Source of the DNA: Comamonadaceae bacterium
GTDB lineage: Bacteria; Pseudomonadota; Gammaproteobacteria; Burkholderiales; Burkholderiaceae_C
Reading direction: 5' to 3'
DNA length: 21,326 nt
Assembly (NCBI GenBank): GCA_947458415.1
Contig: CANGZG010000018.1
Coordinates: 1 to 21,326, forward strand
Within the stretch, counting starts at the first letter, position 1, and every line of letters starts with the position of its first letter. Shown here one piece after another: positions 15,389-21,326 of this stretch. The notes under the pieces were generated by a model that was given only the letters and a program-made list of their open reading frames with translations, was not told the origin of the DNA and did not search any database. A program made the position numbers and the translations under genes.

Positions 15389-15928
15389 ATGACATCATCC
15401 ATCATCACATTGGGCGGCGGTTGCTTCTGGTGCACAGAAGCGGTGTTTCAACGCGTGTTGGGTGTGACCCGTGTGGAATCCGGGTACTGCAATGGCCTTT
15501 CCAGCGCTCGTCCCAGCTATGAGCAAGTGTGCAGGGGCGACACCGGTTTTAACGAAGTCGTGCGCGTGGAATACGACAGAAAAGTCATCGGTTTGCGTCA
15601 ACTGCTGGAGGTGTTTTTTGCCATCCACGACCCCACCAGCCTGAACCGCCAAGGCAACGACACGGGCACCCAATACCGCAGCGGTATTTATTACTCAGAC
15701 AAAGACGATCAAGTGGTGGCCACCCAGTTCATTGCCGAAGCCACCAGCTTGGGGCATTTCGACAAACACATCGTCACAGAAGTGCTGCCACTGGCGCATT
15801 ACTGGCCCGCCGAGAATTACCACCAAAATTATTTTGTCAATCACCCCGAGCAAGGTTACTGCACCTTTGTGGTCGCCCCCAAAGTGCGAAAACTGGGGCA
15901 GCATTTTCAACAGTGGCTAAAGACCTGA
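15389..15928 (+). CDS. msrA: Peptide-methionine (S)-S-oxide reductase
   Basis: This 179-residue enzyme reduces the S epimer of methionine sulfoxide in proteins and free methionine, with thioredoxin as usual reductant. The catalytic motif GGCFWCTE is at 10-17 with nucleophile Cys12 and Glu17. The conserved HDPTSLNRQGNDTGTQYRSGIYY block and the C-terminal YHQNYFVNHPEQGYC element complete the active site. The usual GYAGG segment reads GYCNG, adding Cys33, and Cys15 and Cys48 are also present; there is no C-terminal cysteine tail like that of E. coli MsrA, so the resolving cysteine may differ. It is not fused to MsrB. It is divergent from the DUF218 gene and convergent with pdxH, its stop codon lying in the shared hairpin. 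Confidence 0.94.
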   Translation: MTSSIITLGGGCFWCTEAVFQRVLGVTRVESGYCNGLSSARPSYEQVCRGDTGFNEVVRVEYDRKVIGLRQLLEVFFAIHDPTSLNRQGNDTGTQYRSGIYYSDKDDQVVATQFIAEATSLGHFDKHIVTEVLPLAHYWPAENYHQNYFVNHPEQGYCTFVVAPKVRKLGQHFQQWLKT

Positions 15929-15940
15929 AACCGCTTCAGG
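15924..15940. terminator. Small hairpin shared by the msrA and pdxH stop codons
   Basis: CCTGAA (15924-15929) and TTCAGG (15935-15940) form a perfect six-pair stem with a five-base loop. The msrA TGA (15926-15928) and the pdxH TGA (complement of 15936-15938) lie in opposite arms. There is no T tract on the msrA side and only a short TCTTT on the pdxH side, so as a bidirectional terminator it would be weak. Confidence 0.35.
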
Positions 15941-16577
15941 GCGCGAGTCTTTCGATCAACCAAGCGCTGTTCACCCAACGGTATTGCAAGCGGTCGTGCA
16001 ACCTGGCTGAACCGCCTTGCCAAAACTCCCATCGGTCTGGCACCAACCGGTAACCGCCCCAGTGCGGTGGACGCGGCGGTTGCTGGGCAAACTGTGCTGC
16101 ACAGGTTTGCGATGCGTGGGTCAGCCATTCGCGCGATTCAATCACTTGGCTTTGCGGACTGGCCCATGCACCTATGCGTGACGCCAGTGGACGCGAGTGG
16201 AAATAATGGTCGCTGTCGGCGTCGCTGATTTTTTCGACCAGGCCCTCGATGCGCACCACGCGTTCGAGTTCAACCCAATGAAATTGCAAGGCGGCGAAGG
16301 GGTTGCCGGCCAACTCAAGGCCTTTGCGGCTGTCGTAATTGGTGAACCACACCAAACCTTTGTCGTCGAAGCCTTTGATCAATACCACCCGGGTGCTGGG
16401 TCGCAAGTCGGAGGACACCGTCGCCAAGGTCATGGCGTTTGCCTCTGGGACTTCCGCGCCCAGTGCTTGGTTCAGCCACAGCGTGAATTGTTCCAGAGGG
16501 TCAGCGGCAGCATTCGATTCCAGCAGTTCGGCCTGCTGGTAGTTTTTGCGCATATCCGCAAGTGACGGTGTGTTCAT
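15936..16577 (-). CDS. pdxH: Pyridoxamine 5'-phosphate oxidase
   Basis: This 213-residue FMN-dependent cytoplasmic oxidase converts pyridoxine or pyridoxamine 5'-phosphate to pyridoxal 5'-phosphate with O2, the last step of B6 synthesis and salvage. Length matches the family (E. coli 218). The N-terminal ADMRKNYQQAELLE, the FMN-site TRVVLIKGFDDKGLVWFTNYDSRKG, the SRPLASRIGAWASPQSQVI block, and the C-terminal PPHWGGYRLVPDRWEFWQGGSARLHDR ending in ERLAP are all standard, with the usual substrate-binding residues visible. It is transcribed away from the ABC importer end on the same strand, 32 bases after it. It may share read-through, but functionally it is an independent housekeeping gene. Confidence 0.96.
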   Translation of the reverse strand: MNTPSLADMRKNYQQAELLESNAAADPLEQFTLWLNQALGAEVPEANAMTLATVSSDLRPSTRVVLIKGFDDKGLVWFTNYDSRKGLELAGNPFAALQFHWVELERVVRIEGLVEKISDADSDHYFHSRPLASRIGAWASPQSQVIESREWLTHASQTCAAQFAQQPPRPPHWGGYRLVPDRWEFWQGGSARLHDRLQYRWVNSAWLIERLAP

Positions 16578-16609
16578 ATAGCCTGAGGGTTGAAAAACAG
16601 GCCTTGATC

Positions 16610-17485
16610 TTATTCCTTGACTGCCCCGGTCATGCCTGAGACGTAGTGATCGACAAAAAAGGAATACAGCACGGCGACCGGCAACGAACCAAACAAAGCG
16701 CCGGCCATGAGCGAGCCCCAGTGGTACACATCGCCTTCAACCAGTTCGGTCACCACGCCCACCGGAACGGTTTTGACTTCTGAGGAGGAAATGAAGGTGA
16801 GCGCGTAGATGAATTCATTCCATGACAGAGTGAACGCAAAGATACCAGCTGAAATCAGGCCGGGCACCGACAGCGGAAGAATGATCTTCCACAAAATTTC
16901 AAACCGTGTCGCACCGTCAATCAAGGCGCATTCTTCCAACTCAAACGGAATGGAACGGAAATAGCCCATCAGCAACCATGTGCAAAACGGGATCAGAAAA
17001 GTGGGGTAGGTCAGGATCAACGCCCAGCGGGTATCGAACAAGCCCAGCTTGAACACAATGGTTGATAAAGGTATGAACAAGATGGAAGGGGGCACCAAAT
17101 AAGCCAAAAATATCCCTAAGCCGACTTGGCGCGATCCCTTGAAGCGCAAGCGTTCGATGGCATAAGCAGCCAGTACCGCGCACACCAATGACACCACGGT
17201 GGCAATCACAGAAATGAACACGGTGTTCCACAGCCATTCGGGGTAAGCGGTTTTGAACAGCAATTTGTGGAAATGTTCCAAGGTGGGTTGGATCACCCAA
17301 AACGGGTTGCCGTCGCGCGAGAGCAATTCGTTGTTGGGCTTGACCGAGGTGATGACCATCCAATAGAACGGAAACAGCAGCACAAACACAAAAATGGCCA
17401 AGGGGATGTAGACCGTCACCCAGCGGCTGCGAACCGTGTCCAGGTAGGACATGCCTTGGCTGTCGTCATCTGCGGTTGTGCTCAT
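16610..17485 (-). CDS. Carbohydrate ABC importer permease (MalG/UgpE type, CUT1)
   Basis: This 291-residue inner-membrane permease is the second half of the importer channel. Six hydrophobic segments are seen, starting with the helix VTVYIPLAIFVFVLLFPFYWMVITS and its downstream SVKPNNELL, typical of MalG-like proteins. The EAA loop that contacts the ATPase reads ELEECALIDGATRFEILWKIILPLSVPG, with the conserved Gly. The ATG at 17485 overlaps the stop of the preceding permease gene by four bases (ATGA), so the two are translationally coupled. It is the last gene of the importer operon. Family is secure; the sugar or sugar acid cannot be read from the permease. Confidence 0.93.
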   Translation of the reverse strand: MSTTADDDSQGMSYLDTVRSRWVTVYIPLAIFVFVLLFPFYWMVITSVKPNNELLSRDGNPFWVIQPTLEHFHKLLFKTAYPEWLWNTVFISVIATVVSLVCAVLAAYAIERLRFKGSRQVGLGIFLAYLVPPSILFIPLSTIVFKLGLFDTRWALILTYPTFLIPFCTWLLMGYFRSIPFELEECALIDGATRFEILWKIILPLSVPGLISAGIFAFTLSWNEFIYALTFISSSEVKTVPVGVVTELVEGDVYHWGSLMAGALFGSLPVAVLYSFFVDHYVSGMTGAVKE

Positions 17486-18384
17486 TTGTCGCTCCCACCT
17501 TGTTGCCAGGCGCGCCGTTGCAACCCGAAGTAACTGAACAAAATCGCAGCCAATAAAAACGGCACCATGGCAATCGCGATCGCGGCCCCTTCACCCAATG
17601 CGCCGCCAGAGATGGCCCGTTGGAATGACAAGGTGGCCATCAAATGCGTGGCGTTCAATGGACCACCTCGCGTGATGACGTAAATCAGTTGAAAGTCGGT
17701 GAAAGTGAACAGCACCGAGAAGGTCATCACCACCGCGATCATGGGGGTGAGCAACGGCAAGGTGATGTGCTTGAACCGTTGCCATGCGGATGCACCATCG
17801 ATGGCTGCCGCTTCGTACAACGTGGGCGAAATGGTTTGCAAACCGGCCAGCAATGTGATGGCGACAAACGGTACACCACGCCAGACATTGGCGGCCAACA
17901 CAGACAGTCGGGCATTCCAAGGGTCGCCCAAGAAATCGATGTAATGGTCTATCCATCCCAACTTGATCAACACCCAACTGATGATGGAGAACTGCGCGTC
18001 ATACAACCACCAAAACGCCAATGCAGACAAAGCGGTCGGCACGATGTAAGGCAACAAAATCACCGAGCGAAAAAATGTTTTGAAGGGCAAGCGTTCATTC
18101 AGCAAAACCGCCAACCAAAGCCCCAGAAAAAATTTCAGCACGCTGGCAATGAAGGTGTAGAAAAGGGTGTTGAACAAGGCCAATCGGGTGACCGAGTCTT
18201 CCCATAAAAATTCGTAGTTTTCTAACCCAATGAATTCACCACCCCTGCCGATTTTGGTGTCGGTGAACCCCAGCCAGACGCCAAGACCCAAGGGGTAGGT
18301 GAGAAACAGCACGAGCAGCAGTGTGGCTGGCGCCATGAACAACAGGCCCAAGCCATTGCGGCTGTTTTGAAGTTTTTGCAGCAT
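17482..18384 (-). CDS. Carbohydrate ABC importer permease (MalF/UgpA type, CUT1)
   Basis: This 300-residue inner-membrane permease has six hydrophobic segments (first at LGLLFMAPATLLLVLFLTYPLG). The EAA loop reads YEAAAIDGASAWQRFKHITLPLLTP, the classical EAA---G pattern. It lacks the extra periplasmic loop of E. coli MalF, so it is of the short UgpA-like kind. The ATG overlaps the stop codon of the binding-protein gene by one base (TGATG), and its own stop overlaps the next permease start, giving a tightly coupled trio. It forms the membrane heterodimer with the downstream permease. Confidence 0.93.
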   Translation of the reverse strand: MLQKLQNSRNGLGLLFMAPATLLLVLFLTYPLGLGVWLGFTDTKIGRGGEFIGLENYEFLWEDSVTRLALFNTLFYTFIASVLKFFLGLWLAVLLNERLPFKTFFRSVILLPYIVPTALSALAFWWLYDAQFSIISWVLIKLGWIDHYIDFLGDPWNARLSVLAANVWRGVPFVAITLLAGLQTISPTLYEAAAIDGASAWQRFKHITLPLLTPMIAVVMTFSVLFTFTDFQLIYVITRGGPLNATHLMATLSFQRAISGGALGEGAAIAIAMVPFLLAAILFSYFGLQRRAWQQGGSDK

Positions 18385-19703
18385 CAGGATTTGTAGTAAC
18401 GCTCGGCGCGTTTTTGGGCGCGCTGGGCCGCTTCAGCGGGGGATTTAGAACCGGACGCGGCTTCGGCCACCATGTTGCTGACGATGAAATCGGCCATGGC
18501 GCCTGCGGAGGCATAACCGAGTTGACCGGCAAAACCCGAGGGGCGCATGTTCTTGGCGGAGTCACGGTAAGGCGTGTGTTTGGGGTCAACCGTCCAAATC
18601 GGGTTTTTGCCATACGCCGCCAACGGGTGCGACACATAACCGCCGCCACCTTGTAACCAAGCGTCGTATTGCTCGGCCTCCATCATGAAGCGCAAAAATT
18701 CTTTGGCTGCATTCGGGTACTTGGTGTATTTGAAGACCATTTGATTGAAGAACAAATGGTATTCGGTCGGTACACCCACGGGCCCGATGGGGAAGGGCGC
18801 ATGTTGGATATCCGAAGCAATGGCTTTGACCGCAGGGTTGTCCGAATTTTTCGCTGCGTAATAAATGGACATGCCGTTGTTGGTCACACTGATTTGGTTG
18901 TCTAAGAACGCTTTGTTGTTGTTCGGGTCCAGCCAAGACAAGGTGCCGGGAATGAAGGTTTTGTAAAGCTCTCTGCCGTATTCCAGCGCCTTGACGGTTT
19001 GCGGGCTGTTGATCACCACCTTGTTGTTTTTGTCGACGATGGAGCCACCGAATGCCCACATCAACCAATGCGTCCAGCCGCTGTCACCAGTGGCATTGCC
19101 CAGTGCCATGCCGCCCGGTGTGCCTTTGGCATGCAGTGCTTGGAACAGCTTGAGAAAACTGTCGGTGTCTTTGGGGAACGTGTTGAACCCGGCGGCTTTG
19201 ACATGGCTTTGCCGGTAGACCATGATGGCGCCGCTGGCGCCCAAGGGCACGCCAATCCATTTTTTGCCATCGGGTCGCATGTAGGTTTCGCAAGCCGGAT
19301 ACCAACCGCCGTACTTTTTACCCAGGTAGGTGCACAAATCGGTGACGTCGAGCAGTTTGTCGGGGTACAAATTGGCATCGTCGTTGGTTGACAAAATGAT
19401 GTCAGGTCCGGCGCCGGTGTTGGCCGCGACCGCTGCTTTCGGTCGGACATCTTCCCAGCCTTCGGTGTCGACGCGAACTTCGACACCTGTTTTTTCGGTG
19501 AACTTTTTCACATTCGCCATGTAGGCGTCGAGCTCGCCTTGAACGAAACGGCTCCAGCGCAGCACCCGCAATTTGGCGCCAGGCTCGGGCACGTTGTTCC
19601 ACTGGGCTTGGGCGGAAGTGGTCCACAGCATCGGAGCCACCGCCACCGCGCCAGTGGCCAAGCCAGTCGATTGGATAAATTGTCTACGTGTCGTGTCGTT
19701 CAT
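18384..19703 (-). CDS. ABC importer extracellular solute-binding protein (family 1), Tat-type signal
   Basis: This 439-residue periplasmic binding protein captures the substrate for the importer. The N-terminus MNDTTRRQFIQSTGLATGAVAVAPMLW carries a twin-arginine motif (TRRQFI) followed by a hydrophobic core and an AQA cleavage site, so export as a folded protein through Tat is predicted. The mature part has the family-1 pattern: LRVLRWSRFVQGELDAY, a KKFTEKTGVEVRVDTEGWEDVRPK segment and GPDIILSTND in the first lobe, many aromatics (W, Y) for sugar stacking, and FLRFMMEAEQYDAWLQGGGGYVS. A GTG one codon upstream is possible, but GGAG seven bases before the ATG favours 19703. The ligand is unknown; a neighbouring denD-like gene suggests a sugar acid or related polyol. 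Confidence 0.9.
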   Translation of the reverse strand: MNDTTRRQFIQSTGLATGAVAVAPMLWTTSAQAQWNNVPEPGAKLRVLRWSRFVQGELDAYMANVKKFTEKTGVEVRVDTEGWEDVRPKAAVAANTGAGPDIILSTNDDANLYPDKLLDVTDLCTYLGKKYGGWYPACETYMRPDGKKWIGVPLGASGAIMVYRQSHVKAAGFNTFPKDTDSFLKLFQALHAKGTPGGMALGNATGDSGWTHWLMWAFGGSIVDKNNKVVINSPQTVKALEYGRELYKTFIPGTLSWLDPNNNKAFLDNQISVTNNGMSIYYAAKNSDNPAVKAIASDIQHAPFPIGPVGVPTEYHLFFNQMVFKYTKYPNAAKEFLRFMMEAEQYDAWLQGGGGYVSHPLAAYGKNPIWTVDPKHTPYRDSAKNMRPSGFAGQLGYASAGAMADFIVSNMVAEAASGSKSPAEAAQRAQKRAERYYKS

Positions 19704-19728
19704 CACAGGGCTCCAGACTCAGGACCAA

Positions 19729-20793
19729 TCAGGCCACCAGCGCTTTGCCGCTGCTGGCATCAAACAAATGGGCGCGGCGGGCATCGGGCTTTAAGCGGAT
19801 GGTGCTGCCGGGGGAAAACGCGTGGCGTTCTCTGAACACCGAGGTGACTTCAACGCCTGCGATTTTGGTGAAGACTTGCGTGTCAGCGCCAGTGGGTTCG
19901 ACCACCACCACTTCGGTGGCCAATCCCTCGTCTGCGGCTGCAATGTCCAAATGCTCTGGGCGAATGCCGTAGACCACCGACTGCCCCTCTGTCGCGCGGG
20001 CGTGCAAAGGCATGGGCAACTGTTTGCCATCGGCCAACGTCACTTGGTTGCCATGCACCACACCAGGCAAAAAATTCATGGCGGGTGAACCGATGAACCC
20101 AGCCACAAACTGGTTGGCGGGGTGGTCATACAACTCGAGCGGGCTGCCGGTTTGTTCCACCACGCCATCGCGCATGACCACGATTTTGTCGGCCATGGTC
20201 ATGGCTTCGATTTGGTCGTGTGTGACATAAATGGACGTGGTTTTCAAACGTTGGTGCAGTTCTTTGATTTCGGTGCGCATGGACACGCGCAACTTGGCGT
20301 CCAAGTTGGACAGCGGTTCATCGAACAAAAAGACTTGCGGGTCGCGCACGATGGCGCGTCCCATGGCAACCCGTTGGCGCTGGCCGCCCGAGAGTTGTCT
20401 GGGGTAACGGTCGAGCAAGGCATGCAAGCCCAAAATGCCAGCGGCAATGTCGACACGCTCGGCGATTTTGTCAGGGGCTTGTTTGGCCAGCAGCAAGGAA
20501 AACGCCATGTTGTCACGCACGGTCATGTGTGGGTAGAGCGCGTAGTTTTGAAACACCATGGCGATGTCGCGTTCTTTGGGCGGCATCTGGTTCACCCGCT
20601 TGTCACCGATGTGAATATCGCCAGCAGAAATTTCTTCGAGTCCGGCAATCATGCGCAGCAAGGTGGACTTACCGCAACCCGAAGGGCCGACAAGCACACA
20701 AAACTCACCATCGGCAATGTCGATGCTGACACCCTTGATGATCTGGGTACGGCCAAAGTATTTTTCTACTTGACCGATGGTCACACTTGCCAT
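19729..20793 (-). CDS. Carbohydrate ABC importer ATP-binding protein (MalK/UgpC type)
   Basis: This 354-residue cytoplasmic ATPase powers the importer. In order: Walker A GPSGCGKST (36-44), Q-loop Gln82, signature LSGGQRQR (134-141), Walker B FLFDEP (155-160), D-loop SNLD and switch His192. From about residue 240 a MOP/TOBE-type regulatory domain follows (FLPGVVHG, YGIRPEHL). Length and layout match MalK/UgpC (about 350-370). The ATG at 20793 is supported by GGAG six bases upstream; ten further in-frame residues upstream are not family-like. It is the first gene of the operon, 25 bases before the binding protein, and divergent from the denD-like gene across 159 bases. Confidence 0.95.
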   Translation of the reverse strand: MASVTIGQVEKYFGRTQIIKGVSIDIADGEFCVLVGPSGCGKSTLLRMIAGLEEISAGDIHIGDKRVNQMPPKERDIAMVFQNYALYPHMTVRDNMAFSLLLAKQAPDKIAERVDIAAGILGLHALLDRYPRQLSGGQRQRVAMGRAIVRDPQVFLFDEPLSNLDAKLRVSMRTEIKELHQRLKTTSIYVTHDQIEAMTMADKIVVMRDGVVEQTGSPLELYDHPANQFVAGFIGSPAMNFLPGVVHGNQVTLADGKQLPMPLHARATEGQSVVYGIRPEHLDIAAADEGLATEVVVVEPTGADTQVFTKIAGVEVTSVFRERHAFSPGSTIRLKPDARRAHLFDASSGKALVA

Positions 20794-20821
20794 GTCGTGC
20801 TCCGATTTGCGTTCAACGCCC

Positions 20822-20845
20822 AAGCGCTTTCATTTCACAAGCATA
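20822..20845 (-). promoter_or_regulatory. Possible promoter -10 and LacI-type operator before the importer operon
   Basis: On the minus strand TATGCT (20840-20845) is a possible -10 box (four of six; no good -35). Just downstream lies the perfect palindrome AAGCGCTT (20822-20829), in the context TGAAAGCGCTTGGG, which resembles one full and one weak half of a LacI/GalR-family operator. Placement beside the transcription start fits repression of the importer, but the regulator gene is not in the window and an 8-base palindrome can occur by chance. Confidence 0.3.
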
Positions 20846-20952
20846 AGCCCAATGTGTTATCTGCGGCATCAGGTGTTACCCGTTAAGCTTGCAGGTTTTG
20901 AGCAGGCCAGCAGTTGGCTATGCTTCCAACTTCAACCTCACAGGAAACAGCC

Positions 20953-21326
20953 ATGAAGTTATTGATCACCGGGGGCGCAGGTTTTTTGGGCGCGCGACTC
21001 GCTCGCCAGTTATTGGCCAAGGGCCAACTCGCCGGCAGCACCCTCACGCAAATCGTGTTGGCAGACCAATTTCCGGCACCGGCAGACTTGGCGGCTGACC
21101 CGCGCGTTGAAGTGATGACTGGGCCATTGCTAGAACAATGTGCTGGCTTTGCCCAGCGCAAATTTGACGGTGTGTTCCATTTGGCATCCGCAGTCTCCGG
21201 CGAGTGCGAGGCTGACTTTGATTTGGGCATGCGTTCCAACTTGGACAGCACCCGCGCTTTGTTGGATGCGCTTCGTGCCGCGGGTAACAAACCCCGCGTG
21301 TTGTTCAGCAGCTCGGTGGCGGTTTA
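20953..21326 (+). CDS. denD: D-erythronate dehydrogenase-like extended SDR (3' partial)
   Basis: The reading frame starts at the ATG (AGGA at 20942-20945, seven bases upstream) and is still open at the window end, giving 124 residues. It is an NAD-dependent extended short-chain dehydrogenase/epimerase: GGAGFLG at 7-13 is the nucleotide-binding loop, VLADQF holds the acidic residue that favours NAD, and FHLASAVSGECEADFDLGMRSNLDSTRALLDA with VLFSSSVAV is the characteristic DenD segment. DenD oxidises D-erythronate to 2-keto-D-erythronate in the tetronate catabolic pathway. The catalytic Tyr-Lys pair is beyond the window. It is divergent from the ABC importer. The DenD call rests on the ADFDLGMRxNLD motif; another sugar-nucleotide or sugar-acid SDR remains possible. 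Confidence 0.82.
   Translation, partial: MKLLITGGAGFLGARLARQLLAKGQLAGSTLTQIVLADQFPAPADLAADPRVEVMTGPLLEQCAGFAQRKFDGVFHLASAVSGECEADFDLGMRSNLDSTRALLDALRAAGNKPRVLFSSSVAV

Noticed and set aside
16581..16602. GCCTG/CAGGC inverted repeat after the ABC permease gene as a terminator
   Set aside because: Only five pairs around a 12-base loop, with no T tract on either side; likely chance.
20122..20886. 254-codon plus-strand open frame over the ABC ATPase
   Set aside because: Antisense to a gene with all ATPase motifs; no motif of its own.

Overview
The window reads as ordinary chromosome from a Gram-negative betaproteobacterium, most likely order Burkholderiales and probably a Comamonadaceae-type bacterium. 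The support is the protein sequences (LPS inner-core enzymes, TolC/RND efflux, PdxH and MsrA), dense co-oriented gene packing with 1-4 nt start/stop overlaps, and even codon use. This placement comes from reading motifs and gene order, not from a search. I see no rRNA, tRNA, CRISPR, insertion sequence, integrase or phage gene, and no gene-free stretch over 300 bases.

Layout. 1-2188 (+): a membrane-anchored M23 peptidase (start outside the window), a bactofilin and an arylformamidase-like alpha/beta hydrolase, forming an envelope/cytoskeleton cluster. 2118-3595 (-): an EamA-type exporter translationally coupled to the DNA-repair methyltransferase ogt. 3696-7350 (+): phosphomannomutase/phosphoglucomutase, waaC and waaA, each overlapping the next, an LPS inner-core unit. 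7356-14467 (-): a complete tripartite efflux operon in the order tetR, periplasmic adaptor, RND pump, PCMT-like methyltransferase, TolC-family channel. A promoter with an overlapping palindrome lies just upstream of tetR. 14536-15294 (-): a YdcF/ElyC-type DUF218 membrane protein. 15389-15928 (+): msrA. 15936-16577 (-): pdxH, tail to tail with msrA across a small hairpin holding both stop codons. 16610-20793 (-): a four-gene carbohydrate-type ABC importer (ATPase, Tat-exported binding protein, two permeases). 20953-end (+): the start of a divergent denD-like D-erythronate dehydrogenase.

How the genes work together. The first and third blocks serve envelope construction (peptidoglycan remodelling on a bactofilin scaffold; heptose and Kdo addition to lipid A). 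The efflux operon carries all three pump parts plus its repressor and looks autoregulated. The importer and the divergent sugar-acid dehydrogenase suggest uptake and oxidation of a small polyhydroxy acid or related sugar. MsrA and Ogt repair oxidised protein and alkylated DNA.

I did not find a clearly unprecedented system. The items most worth a second look are the PCMT-like enzyme inside the efflux operon with a changed substrate-loop motif, the operator/promoter overlap before tetR, the importer-denD pairing, and three genes whose -10-like boxes lie only 6-8 nt before the start codon with no ribosome-binding site, suggesting leaderless transcripts.
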